A stretch of 16,435 bases of DNA, taken from the NCBI RefSeq assembly GCF_003473295.1, contig NZ_QRMP01000033.1, positions 19,708 through 36,142 on the forward strand, in the 5' to 3' direction. The position numbers and the translations under genes were made by a program. Positions 1 through 7,274 of the stretch are shown in pieces (the stretch's first letter is position 1; each line of letters starts with the position of its first letter). Source of the stretch: Parabacteroides sp. AM08-6. Its GTDB lineage: Bacteria > Bacteroidota > Bacteroidia > Bacteroidales > Tannerellaceae. The notes beneath the pieces were generated by a model. The model made no database searches. It had not been told where the DNA came from and saw only the letters and a program-made list of their open reading frames with translations.

Positions 1-84
1 GTTTCCTGCCGAGGGAACAAAAGTTTCCTGCCGAGGGAACAAAAGTTTCCTGCCGAGGGAACAAAAGTTTCCTGCCGAGGGAAC
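1..84. repeat. Tandem array of a 22-bp hairpin-forming repeat (4 copies visible)
   Basis: Three identical 22-bp units (1-22, 23-44, 45-66) and a final 18-bp core (67-84) are seen. Each unit is GTTTCCTGCCGAGGGAAC followed by AAAA. The core is an imperfect inverted repeat: GTTTCC pairs with GGGAAC (one G-T wobble) around the six-base loop TGCCGA. Because units are joined by AAAA, GGGAAC of one copy can also pair with GTTTCC of the next around an AAAA loop, so two hairpin registers compete. The array starts at base 1, so it probably extends to the left of the window. There are no unique spacers, so it is not a CRISPR. Function is unknown; candidates are a multiplied terminator, an intergenic palindromic repeat family or a variable-number tandem repeat. 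Confidence 0.93.
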
Positions 85-93
85 TTTTCTTTT
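63..93 (+). terminator. Putative intrinsic terminator formed by the last repeat copy
   Basis: In the last copy the AAAA linker on its left is matched by TTTT on its right. The stem therefore lengthens to ten pairs (AAAAGTTTCC with GGGAACTTTT, one wobble), followed by the T-rich run TTTTCTTTT. This fits a rho-independent terminator for a rightward transcript entering from outside the window, and it would insulate the operon that starts at 282. The stem is only moderately GC-rich. Confidence 0.5.
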
Positions 94-201
94 ATACCCT
101 TTCTTCATGCTCTCGCCGGCAACATCTGAAAACCATAGACGAAGCAATAAAAAACCAACCTCATCGGCCGATACAATAAATCACAAAGAACCAGACTTTC
201 T

Positions 202-233
202 ATTGTGTAATACAATTAGTTAGCCTACATTTG
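202..233 (+). promoter_or_regulatory. Bacteroidales-type promoter for the L-galactose operon
   Basis: TACATTTG at 226-233 matches the Bacteroidales -7 consensus TAnnTTTG exactly. ATTG at 202-205 lies 20 bases upstream, the expected place for the -33 TTTG box. Transcription would start near 240, giving a leader of about 40 bases before the ATG at 282. The palindrome ATCGGCCGAT (163-172) upstream is a possible but unsupported operator. Confidence 0.6.
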
Positions 234-281
234 TATTCACTATGCTTTGAGCTTAAAGATAATATTAATTAGATAAACAAT

Positions 282-1214
282 ATGGAATACAGAGAGTTAG
301 GGAAAACAGGGATGAATATCTCCAATATTAGTTTGGGGGCATCTTCTTTAGGCGGTGTTTTCCACGCCATAAAAGAAAATGCAGGCATTGAAGCAGTTTA
401 TACTGCTGTAGACAACGGTATTAACTTCATTGATGTTTCTCCTTATTATGGACATCTGAAAGCGGAGACTGTACTTGGAAAAGCGTTGAAGAACATAGAG
501 CGCAACCGCTATTACCTCTCTACGAAAGTCGGACGTTATGGAAAAGATGGCGTCAACTCATGGGATTATTCTGCTCTGAAAGCGAAAACAAGTGTCTATG
601 AAAGTATGGAACGATTGCATGTGGATTATATTGACCTAATCAATATTCATGATATTGAATTTGCTGATTTGGAACAAATCTGTAATGAAACTCTTCCGGC
701 TTTAGTGGAATTACGCAAGGAAGGAATAGTAAAACATGTGGGTATAACGAATTTAAACCTACGCCACTTCAAATATGTAATTGACCATGTACCAGCTGGA
801 ACAGTCGAAAGCGTTTTGTCTTTTTGTCATTATACGCTAAACGATGATGCTTTAGCCGACTATCTAACCTATTTCGAATCAAAAGACATTGGTGTAATCA
901 ATGCTTCTCCATACTCCATGGGATTACTGACCGAACGGGGTGTTCCTGATTGGCATCCAGCTCCGGAAGCATTAAAGCGGTTAGCAAGAAGAGCTGTTGA
1001 ATATTGCAAATCGGAAGGCGTTCCAATTGAGCAAATGGCAGTAAGTTTTTCTGTGGCAAATCCTAGAATAGCAACCACTTTATTTAGTACGGCAAATCCC
1101 GAAAATGTATTAAAAACAATCCGTTATGCAACGACTCCCTTGAATGAAAGCTTGTTGGAAAAAGTTCGCAAAATATTTGAACCGGGATACCGGGATACTT
1201 GGGTAAACAGTTAA
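282..1214 (+). CDS. Aldo/keto reductase, probable L-galactose 1-dehydrogenase
   Basis: This is a 310-residue cytosolic aldo/keto reductase TIM barrel. The AKR catalytic tetrad is visible as Asp51, Tyr56 (in DVSPYYG), Lys82 (STKVGRYG) and His123 (NIHDIEF). It strongly resembles plant L-galactose dehydrogenase as I recall that sequence: the shared segments include LGASSLGGVF, INFIDVSPYYG, HDIEF near an acidic stretch, ETLPAL, a VPAGTVESVLSFCHY-like segment and ASPYSMGLLTE followed by PDWHPA. The inferred reaction is NAD(P)+-dependent oxidation of L-galactose at C1 to the galactonolactone. It is the first gene of a five-gene operon whose later members act on a C6-hydroxylated sugar acid, which favours L-galactose over L-fucose. 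L-fucose or D-arabinose side activity is plausible for this family. Confidence 0.88.
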   Translation: MEYRELGKTGMNISNISLGASSLGGVFHAIKENAGIEAVYTAVDNGINFIDVSPYYGHLKAETVLGKALKNIERNRYYLSTKVGRYGKDGVNSWDYSALKAKTSVYESMERLHVDYIDLINIHDIEFADLEQICNETLPALVELRKEGIVKHVGITNLNLRHFKYVIDHVPAGTVESVLSFCHYTLNDDALADYLTYFESKDIGVINASPYSMGLLTERGVPDWHPAPEALKRLARRAVEYCKSEGVPIEQMAVSFSVANPRIATTLFSTANPENVLKTIRYATTPLNESLLEKVRKIFEPGYRDTWVNS

Positions 1215-1242
1215 ATTTGTAAGAATAAACGAATCATCAAGA

Positions 1243-2259
1243 ATGAGAGCTATACAAATAACAGAACCTGGAAAAACCAGGCTTATTGATACCTTGAAGC
1301 CGGAATTGAAGCCCGGACACGTTTTACTAAAAATCGGTTATGTAGGTTTTTGCGGCTCGGATTTGAATACTTTCCGGGGATTAAATCCATTGGTAAAACT
1401 TCCGATAATACTCGGACACGAGATTGGTGCCACAATAGAAGCGGTAGCGGAAGACGTACCGTCTTCCCTGCAACCGGGTATGCATGCAACAGTAAATCCT
1501 TATACCAGTTGCGGGCATTGTCCGGCATGTGAAAATAGAAGATACAATGCTTGTGAATCTAATCAAACATTCGGTGTGCAACGTGATGGAGCCATGTCGG
1601 AATATTTACTTGTCCCCTGGGAGAAAATCATCGCCGACAATGCTATTTCAGTACGTGATTTTGCGTTAGTGGAGCCGATGAGCGTCGGTTTTCACGCTGT
1701 AGACCGCGCAACCGTGACCGATTCGGACACAGTTATGATAATAGGTTGTGGAATGATTGGTATCGGAGCAATTGTTCGTGCGGTTATTCGGGGAGCTAAA
1801 GTGATTGCAGTAGATGTAGATGATAAAAAACTGACTTTAGCTCGACGGCTCGGGGTACATTATACTATAAATTCATCCAAAGAGAATGTTCATGAGAAAG
1901 TTCGGGAGATTACACACAAACGTGGCTCCGATGTTATCATAGAAGCGGTTGGCCGTCCAGACACTTACCTGGCAGCTATCTCAGAGGTCTCTTTTACGGG
2001 AAGGGTCGTTTATATCGGTTATGCCAAAACGCAAGTTCTTTTCGATACACAATATTTTGTAAAAAAAGAGTTGGATATCAGAGGATCACGTAATGCCATG
2101 CCATGTGACTTTAAGGCTGTAATGGAATATATGAAACGCGGAGACAGCCTCGTTGAAGAATTTATTACAGCAGTCTATCCACCGGAAAAAGTACAAGAGG
2201 CTTTAGATAAATGGTCGGATGACCCGGGTAAAGTATTTCGAATCCTAATACATTTCTAA
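1243..2259 (+). CDS. Zinc alcohol dehydrogenase, probable L-galactonate 5-dehydrogenase
   Basis: This is a 338-residue medium-chain zinc dehydrogenase. Catalytic-zinc residues are Cys37 (FCGSD), His59-Glu60 (GHE) and Glu144 (VEPMSVG). The structural zinc is held by Cys90, Cys93, Cys96 and Cys104. The Rossmann glycines are Gly168, Gly170 and Gly173, with an acidic residue after strand 2 (Asp191), which suggests NAD+ preference. The proposed reaction is oxidation of L-galactonate at C5 to D-tagaturonate, as done by E. coli LgoD (YjjN) and the characterised B. vulgatus enzyme. The assignment rests on family plus context: tagaturonate reductase is two genes downstream. It starts 28 bases after the aldo/keto reductase. 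Other polyol or sugar-acid dehydrogenases share this fold, so substrate is inferred. Confidence 0.85.
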   Translation: MRAIQITEPGKTRLIDTLKPELKPGHVLLKIGYVGFCGSDLNTFRGLNPLVKLPIILGHEIGATIEAVAEDVPSSLQPGMHATVNPYTSCGHCPACENRRYNACESNQTFGVQRDGAMSEYLLVPWEKIIADNAISVRDFALVEPMSVGFHAVDRATVTDSDTVMIIGCGMIGIGAIVRAVIRGAKVIAVDVDDKKLTLARRLGVHYTINSSKENVHEKVREITHKRGSDVIIEAVGRPDTYLAAISEVSFTGRVVYIGYAKTQVLFDTQYFVKKELDIRGSRNAMPCDFKAVMEYMKRGDSLVEEFITAVYPPEKVQEALDKWSDDPGKVFRILIHF

Positions 2260-2262
2260 GCT

Positions 2263-3189
2263 ATGCAATATTCTATAATCGATGCTCACGCCCACCTTTG
2301 GCTGTATCAAGATGCAGAAGTAGAAGGGAAAAAAATCCGGAGCCTGGAGAACGGAAAGTCCGAATTTATGGGAGAAATACGGCAAATGCTTCCCCCCTTC
2401 ATGATTGACGGGAGAAATACGGCTGAAATATTTCTTGCCAACATGGATTACGCGCAAGTATCGGCTGCCATTATCACACAGGAGTATATTGACGGAATGC
2501 AAAACGACTATCTGCTTGAAGTACAGAATAAATATCCGAATCGCTTTCTTTGCTGTGGTATGGTTGATGCACGTAAGCCATCTTTTTTCTCGCATGCGGA
2601 GGAACTGATAAGACAAGGATTCAGGGCTATAAAAATTCCGGCCCAACGATTGGTTACCGATACAAGCCGAATATTGCTTACTTGCGATGAAATGATGAAA
2701 ATGTTCCGACTCATGGAAGAAAAAGATATCCTTTTATCTATAGATTTGGCAAAAGGCGTGGAACAGGTGAGTGAAATGAATGAAATCATTTCCGAATATC
2801 CCTCATTACGAATTGCCATCGGGCATTTTGGAATGGTAACTTGTAAAGACTGGCTGGAACAAATAAAATTGGCACGGCATAAAAATGTGATGATAGAATC
2901 GGGTGGTATCGTATGGCTTTTCAATAAAGAATTCTATCCGTTTTCAGGCGCAGTTCGAGCTATTAAGGAAGCGGCAGAGCTTGTTGGTATAGAAAAACTG
3001 ATGTGGGGCTCTGATTATCCACGTACAATCGTTGCCATAACTTATCGAATGTCGTATGATTTCATAATCAAATCAAACATTCTGTCTGAAGAAGAGAAAG
3101 TGCTGTTTTTAGGAAAAAACGCGGAAGCATTTTATAGGTTAAAAAATTTATCAGTTCCTTCCTATATCAAAAATATGTCGGAAGATTAA
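2263..3189 (+). CDS. Amidohydrolase-2 family protein, probable L-galactonolactonase
   Basis: This is a 308-residue amidohydrolase-superfamily TIM barrel of the amidohydrolase_2 / COG3618-like type. Visible markers are the strand-1 motif DAHAHLW (His9, His11), GHFG with His188, and the strand-8 motif MWGSDYPR with the catalytic Asp251. The strand-5 position that often carries a metal-binding His reads LLSIDLAKG here; lactonases of this group can differ in metal use, so I do not call this a defect. Its inferred role is to open the L-galactonolactone made by the first enzyme, giving L-galactonate for the second. Only 3 bases separate it from the dehydrogenase before it. A family member of this kind acts as L-galactono-1,5-lactonase in B. 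vulgatus. By sequence alone another lactonase or hydrolase remains possible. Confidence 0.8.
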   Translation: MQYSIIDAHAHLWLYQDAEVEGKKIRSLENGKSEFMGEIRQMLPPFMIDGRNTAEIFLANMDYAQVSAAIITQEYIDGMQNDYLLEVQNKYPNRFLCCGMVDARKPSFFSHAEELIRQGFRAIKIPAQRLVTDTSRILLTCDEMMKMFRLMEEKDILLSIDLAKGVEQVSEMNEIISEYPSLRIAIGHFGMVTCKDWLEQIKLARHKNVMIESGGIVWLFNKEFYPFSGAVRAIKEAAELVGIEKLMWGSDYPRTIVAITYRMSYDFIIKSNILSEEEKVLFLGKNAEAFYRLKNLSVPSYIKNMSED

Positions 3190-3199
3190 TGTCTAAAGA

Positions 3200-4654
3200 A
3201 TGAATAACACAATGGAATATTTGAATAGAAAAACAGCACAAAATACACATCTGTACCCGGAACGTATCATCCAGTTCGGTGAAGGTAATTTTCTTCGTGC
3301 ATTTGCGGATTGGATTATCCAGAAAATGAATGAAAAGGTTGGTTTTAATAGCAGTGTAGTGATAGTTCAACCTATTGCACAAGGGATGGTCGATATGTTG
3401 AATACGCAGGACTGTCTGTATCATGTCAACCTACAGGGATTGGACAAGGGGGAAAAAGTAAACAGTCTTACCCGAATCGATGTGATAAGCCGAGCTTTAA
3501 ATCCTTATACGGATTTCGAAACTTTTATAAAATTGGCAGAACTACCGGATATACGCTTTGTCATCTCCAATACGACAGAAGCAGGTATTGCATTCGATTC
3601 GTCCTGTAAACCGGAAGATACGCCTGCATCCTCCTATCCGGGCAAACTGACTCAATTACTTTACCACCGTTACAAAACGTTCAACGGTGATAAGAGCAAA
3701 GGATTGATTATCTTCCCATGTGAACTAATATTCCTGAATGGGCATAAACTGAAAGAAATCATCTATCAATATATCGAATTGTGGCAGTTAGGCGATGATT
3801 TCAAGACTTGGTTTACTGATGCCTGTGGTGTCTATGCAACATTAGTTGACCGGATTGTTCCCGGATTCCCGCGAAAAGAAATTGAAGCGATTAAAGAGAG
3901 GTTACAATATAATGATAACTTGGTTGTCCAAGCTGAAATATTCCATTTATGGGTAATTGAGGCTCCGGAATCGGTTGCCCGTGAGTTTCCGGCAGATAAA
4001 GCAGGGCTGAATGTTTTGTTCGTACCAAGTGAAGAGCCTTACCATCAGCGGAAAGTGACTTTATTAAATGGTCCCCATACGGTTCTGTCCCCTGTGAGCT
4101 GGCTTTCCGGAGTAAATATTGTACGGGACGCCTGTCAACATGAAATATTGGGAAAATACATTTATAAAGTGATGTTTGAAGAGCTATTGGAAACACTGAA
4201 TCTCCCCAAAGAGGAACTAACTCGGTTCGGCAAAGATGTAATGGAACGTTTCAGCAATCCATTTGTCGACCATTCGGTTATTTCCATCATGCTGAATTCA
4301 TTTCCCAAATATAAAACACGCGATTTGCCGGGATTAAAAATATATTTACAGCGGAAAGGTGAATTACCGAAAGGTCTTGTTCTGGGGCTAGCTGCGATTA
4401 TCACTTATTATAAAGGAGAGACACGTGCCGATGGTTCTAAAGCCGAACCGAATGATTCTACCGAAAATCTTCAACTTCTACAAAGACTCTGGGCCACCGG
4501 CTCGACGCAGAAAGTTGCGGAAGGAGTATTGGCTGCTTCCTCTATCTGGGAAGAAGACTTAAACCAAATTCCAGGATTGACGGAAATGGTGAAAAACTTT
4601 CTAGATGCTATTCAGGAAAAAGGAATGCTGGATGTTGTTAAAGAAATTTGTTGA
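3200..4654 (+). CDS. uxaB: Tagaturonate reductase (altronate oxidoreductase)
   Basis: This is a 484-residue member of the polyol/mannitol dehydrogenase family, almost the length of E. coli UxaB. The N-terminal nucleotide-binding motif GEGNFLRAF lies at about 27-35. The family's catalytic segment is seen as Lys285, Asn290 and His293 (KVTLLNGPH). It reduces D-tagaturonate with NADH to D-altronate in the cytosol. It follows the lactonase after 10 bases and ends in a TGATG overlap with uxaA, so translation of the two is probably coupled. A second in-frame ATG at 3212 is also possible; I kept 3200. Fructuronate reductase (UxuB) belongs to the same family, but the neighbouring uxaA and the absence of uxuA favour UxaB. 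Confidence 0.92.
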   Translation: MNNTMEYLNRKTAQNTHLYPERIIQFGEGNFLRAFADWIIQKMNEKVGFNSSVVIVQPIAQGMVDMLNTQDCLYHVNLQGLDKGEKVNSLTRIDVISRALNPYTDFETFIKLAELPDIRFVISNTTEAGIAFDSSCKPEDTPASSYPGKLTQLLYHRYKTFNGDKSKGLIIFPCELIFLNGHKLKEIIYQYIELWQLGDDFKTWFTDACGVYATLVDRIVPGFPRKEIEAIKERLQYNDNLVVQAEIFHLWVIEAPESVAREFPADKAGLNVLFVPSEEPYHQRKVTLLNGPHTVLSPVSWLSGVNIVRDACQHEILGKYIYKVMFEELLETLNLPKEELTRFGKDVMERFSNPFVDHSVISIMLNSFPKYKTRDLPGLKIYLQRKGELPKGLVLGLAAIITYYKGETRADGSKAEPNDSTENLQLLQRLWATGSTQKVAEGVLAASSIWEEDLNQIPGLTEMVKNFLDAIQEKGMLDVVKEIC

Positions 4655-6141
4655 TGCGAACTTATATACAAATAAATCCCGTCGATAACGTCGCTGTTGC
4701 CGTGCAAGATTTGCACGGCGGTACATCTTTGGAATTTGGCGATAAAGTCATTACAATCCGGCAAGATATTCCGGCAGGCCATAAAATAGCTTTGCAGGAT
4801 TTTGAGAAAGGAAACGATATTATTAAATATGGCGCACCTATCGGGCATGCCCGTGAAGCGATTGCCATCGGAAGTTGGGTGAATGAAAAAAATATCAAAA
4901 CAAATCTGGAAGGATTACAAAAATACGAATTTAATCCGCATCCTATTACTGAACAACCATCCCGAAAGTCGCTTACCTTCAAAGGGTATCGCCGTAAGAA
5001 CGGGTCTGTAGGAATTCGGAACGAAATCTGGGTCATTCCAACTGTCGGTTGTGTAAACGGCATTGTCCAACGGTTGGCAGACAAATTGCGACAGGAGACA
5101 CAAGCCATTAATATTGATGCAATCGTTGCTTTTCCCCATAATTACGGTTGCTCCCAACTGGGTGACGATCACGAGAATACCCGGAAAATTTTACGGAATA
5201 TGGTCTTGCATCCGAATGCAGGCGCAGTTCTTGTGGTTGGCTTAGGTTGTGAAAATAACCAGATTAGTGCTTTTCGAGAGCTACTAGGGGAATATGATAC
5301 GGAACGCATTCGTTTCATGGAAACACAAAAGGTATCCGACGAACTGGAAACGGGAATGGAATTTTTACGGGAACTATACACAATCGCTTCACTGGATAAA
5401 CGGACGGAAGTCCCTCTAAGTGAATTGAATATTGGGTTAAAGTGTGGCGGTTCGGATGGTTTCTCCGGTATTACAGCCAATCCATTGTTAGGTTTTTTTT
5501 CCGATTTTCTGGTGGCACAGGGAGGAACGACTGTCCTAACAGAAGTACCGGAAATGTTCGGTGCAGAGACAATCTTGATGAACCGGAGCAAGTCGAAAAC
5601 TGTTTTTGACAAAACAGTGCATCTAATCAATGATTTCAAGTCCTATTTTTTAGAAAACAAGCAACCGATTTATGAGAACCCTTCCCCCGGCAATAAAGCG
5701 GGAGGCATTTCTACTTTGGAAGAAAAATCGCTGGGCTGTACGCAAAAAGCAGGAACTTCGGCTGTACGAGATGTGCTGTTTTACGGTGAAAGATTGACAT
5801 CGAAAGGGTTGAACTTATTGTGTGCGCCTGGGAACGACTTGATAGCCAGTACAGCCTTGGCTGCTTCTTGTTGCCATATTGTATTGTTCACGACAGGACG
5901 TGGTACACCATTCGGGACCTTTGTACCTACGTTGAAAATATCGAGTAACACCCCTCTCTATTTGAAAAAGCCCAATTGGATAGATTTCAATGCCGGAACT
6001 ATGATTGAAGATGAAAGTCTTGAAAACATTCAGAAAAATTTCATCGATTATATCATTTCCGTAGCAAATGGCAAACGGGTAAACAACGAAAAGAATAGCT
6101 ACCGTGAGATTGCTATATTTAAAACAGGAGTAACTTTATAA
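4654..6141 (+). CDS. uxaA: Altronate dehydratase
   Basis: This is a 495-residue UxaA, matching the usual full length. An N-terminal SAF-like domain (about 1-80, with the LHGG turn, DIPAGHKIA and APIGHA) is followed by the UxaA dehydratase domain beginning at FKGYRRKNGSVGIRN. Conserved Cys and acidic motifs include NYGCSQLGDDHENT, GLGCENN and KCGGSDGFSG. It dehydrates D-altronate to KDG with a divalent metal. The open frame runs back to a TTG at 4648, but the ATG at 4654 is preferred because it forms TGATG with the uxaB stop (4652-4654), a common coupled arrangement, and leaves the start of the SAF domain intact. It is the last gene of the operon; 85 bases later a hairpin terminator begins. 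Confidence 0.94.
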   Translation: MRTYIQINPVDNVAVAVQDLHGGTSLEFGDKVITIRQDIPAGHKIALQDFEKGNDIIKYGAPIGHAREAIAIGSWVNEKNIKTNLEGLQKYEFNPHPITEQPSRKSLTFKGYRRKNGSVGIRNEIWVIPTVGCVNGIVQRLADKLRQETQAINIDAIVAFPHNYGCSQLGDDHENTRKILRNMVLHPNAGAVLVVGLGCENNQISAFRELLGEYDTERIRFMETQKVSDELETGMEFLRELYTIASLDKRTEVPLSELNIGLKCGGSDGFSGITANPLLGFFSDFLVAQGGTTVLTEVPEMFGAETILMNRSKSKTVFDKTVHLINDFKSYFLENKQPIYENPSPGNKAGGISTLEEKSLGCTQKAGTSAVRDVLFYGERLTSKGLNLLCAPGNDLIASTALAASCCHIVLFTTGRGTPFGTFVPTLKISSNTPLYLKKPNWIDFNAGTMIEDESLENIQKNFIDYIISVANGKRVNNEKNSYREIAIFKTGVTL

Positions 6142-6226
6142 CAATCATAACCCATGCAAGGACGAACACACAATTAAAATAATAGTATGATAAGTTGCAA
6201 AACTCTATTTCGGATAAAAATCAAAA

Positions 6227-6260
6227 AGCCGGTCCCTTGTAAAAGACCGGCTCATTTATT
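6227..6260. terminator. Bidirectional terminator between uxaA and the ompH-like gene
   Basis: A perfect 8-bp stem AGCCGGTC (6227-6234) pairs with GACCGGCT (6245-6252) around a 10-base loop. On the plus strand it is followed by CATTTATTATT. On the minus strand it is followed by TTTTTGATTTTT, a better U-tract. It lies between convergent genes ending at 6141 and 6281 and can serve both, best the leftward one. Confidence 0.85.
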
Positions 6261-6280
6261 ATTAATTATCTCTGTAATTT

Positions 6281-6880
6281 CTATTTGCCGGAAGAATAGT
6301 TCTTATTCAACAAAGCCAACAGCTCAGCTGTAATATCATAAGCAGGATTTGCCAACAGAATATTATCTCCCATTGTATTACTGAATATGATTTGATAGCC
6401 TTTATCTTTATTGAAAATAGTCAGCTGAGCAACGATAGTATCACGAAGTTGTTCGTTCAATTTCATTTGTTCAAGAGATAGCTCCTGCTCCATTTTAGCA
6501 GCACGCTCTCTCAAATCCTGTTCTTTCTTCCCCAAACGATTTCTTTCTTGTGTAACTCTTTCTGTTGTCAAAAATGCATTATTTTCTAATTTACGCTGAA
6601 AATCCTGAGCTTCACTATTCAGGTTATTCATTTCTTGATTGATACTTGCGCGATAATCTTCCTGCTTTTTTACAATTATTTCGTTCAAATCTTTCGCATA
6701 ATTGTAATTCTGTAACAAAGAATCCACATTGACGTATGCGATTGGAAATAAACTTGTTGAATCTTCTGCCGCGAAAGATGTTGCGACAGACGCTTCTTTT
6801 TTTCCGGAAAACTGCATAACAAACAAGATTACGACAGCAACCGCCAGTACACCATTAATTACGTAGTTAATGTTCTTCAT
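6281..6880 (-). CDS. OmpH/Skp-family coiled-coil envelope protein
   Basis: This is a 199-residue protein with one N-terminal hydrophobic segment (about 8-25), then the typical OmpH/Skp start of the mature part, IAYVNVDSLLQNYNYAKDL. A long charged heptad-like helix follows (about 65-140, rich in Lys, Glu, Gln and Arg), and then the closing globular strand IIFSNTMGDNILLANPAYDIT, with a C-terminal helix. Skp holds outer-membrane proteins in the periplasm before they reach the Bam complex. No clear signal peptidase site directly follows the hydrophobic segment, which is trailed by GKK, so it may stay anchored in the inner membrane, unlike classical Skp. No bamA lies next to it, so it is probably an extra paralogue. 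It starts 28 bases after the 72-residue membrane protein gene and is likely co-transcribed with it. Confidence 0.85.
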   Translation of the reverse strand: MKNINYVINGVLAVAVVILFVMQFSGKKEASVATSFAAEDSTSLFPIAYVNVDSLLQNYNYAKDLNEIIVKKQEDYRASINQEMNNLNSEAQDFQRKLENNAFLTTERVTQERNRLGKKEQDLRERAAKMEQELSLEQMKLNEQLRDTIVAQLTIFNKDKGYQIIFSNTMGDNILLANPAYDITAELLALLNKNYSSGK

Positions 6881-6908
6881 AAAGTGTAAATTAAATCTTT
6901 ATTTATTT

Positions 6909-7127
6909 TTATTTTTCTATTTCGTTCAGTCTGTCATATAGATTTCTCTGCATACTATCTCTTCTTGCCTGTGTCTTGGCACAATATATTCCTTTCTTTC
7001 TTAGTGCGGCATTACCTTCGATATGTGTATTCGGAAACATCCCGCCTTTCTTCAAAAGGATTTTCACACTCAGTAATACTACACAAATAACAAGAATTAT
7101 GACCGTAAGCAATAACGTTGTAAGCAT
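6909..7127 (-). CDS. Small single-pass membrane protein, function unknown
   Basis: This is a 72-residue protein. Residues about 2-25 form one strong membrane helix (LTTLLLTVIILVICVVLLSVKILL), followed by a basic cytosolic-type tail with GGMFPNTHIEGNAALRKKGIYCAKTQ and a charged, helix-prone end. I recall similar small proteins, with a FPNTH-x-GN-x-AL motif, as conserved hypotheticals in Bacteroidales, but can give no function. The lone Cys in GIYCAKTQ is a conserved-looking feature of the tail. It lies 28 bases upstream of the ompH-like gene on the same strand and just downstream of a TATATTTG -7 element, which supports it as a real gene heading a two-gene unit. Confidence 0.72.
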   Translation of the reverse strand: MLTTLLLTVIILVICVVLLSVKILLKKGGMFPNTHIEGNAALRKKGIYCAKTQARRDSMQRNLYDRLNEIEK

Positions 7128-7133
7128 TTTCTA

Positions 7134-7155
7134 TATATTTGTGGACGCAAATATA
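7134..7155. promoter_or_regulatory. Facing -7 elements in a perfect inverted repeat
   Basis: TATATTTG (7134-7141) and its exact reverse complement CAAATATA (7148-7155) are separated by six bases. Both arms match TAnnTTTG. The right arm, read on the minus strand, would start transcription near 7141, about 14 bases before the small membrane gene. The left arm, read rightward, would start near 7148, ahead of pepD (7275). A convincing -33 box at the right distance was not found for either direction, so these may equally be an operator. Confidence 0.45.
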
Positions 7156-7274
7156 AGAGTTTAAGTGATTAGAAAGTATGTTTTTGGTATTTAATTGTAC
7201 TTTTTTTCATACATTACTCGGTATATTGTGGTATTATTAACTATAGAGCCATCTCTATAATATATTGTAACATT

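Noticed and set aside
1..84. CRISPR array
   Set aside because: Repeats are separated only by the constant AAAA, with no unique spacers, and no cas genes are present.
163..172. Palindrome ATCGGCCGAT as an operator
   Set aside because: A 10-bp palindrome of this kind occurs by chance; no second copy was seen near the promoter.
2245..2646. 133-codon minus-strand frame over the lactonase start
   Set aside because: Antisense to the lactonase, with low-complexity aromatic-rich translation and no family resemblance.
282..3189. L-fucose catabolic genes
   Set aside because: The first three families also occur in oxidative L-fucose pathways, but uxaB and uxaA need a C6-oxygenated uronate product, which fits L-galactose and not the 6-deoxy sugar.
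5169..5639. 156-codon minus-strand frame inside uxaA
   Set aside because: Antisense shadow of conserved UxaA sequence; no domain or independent promoter seen.
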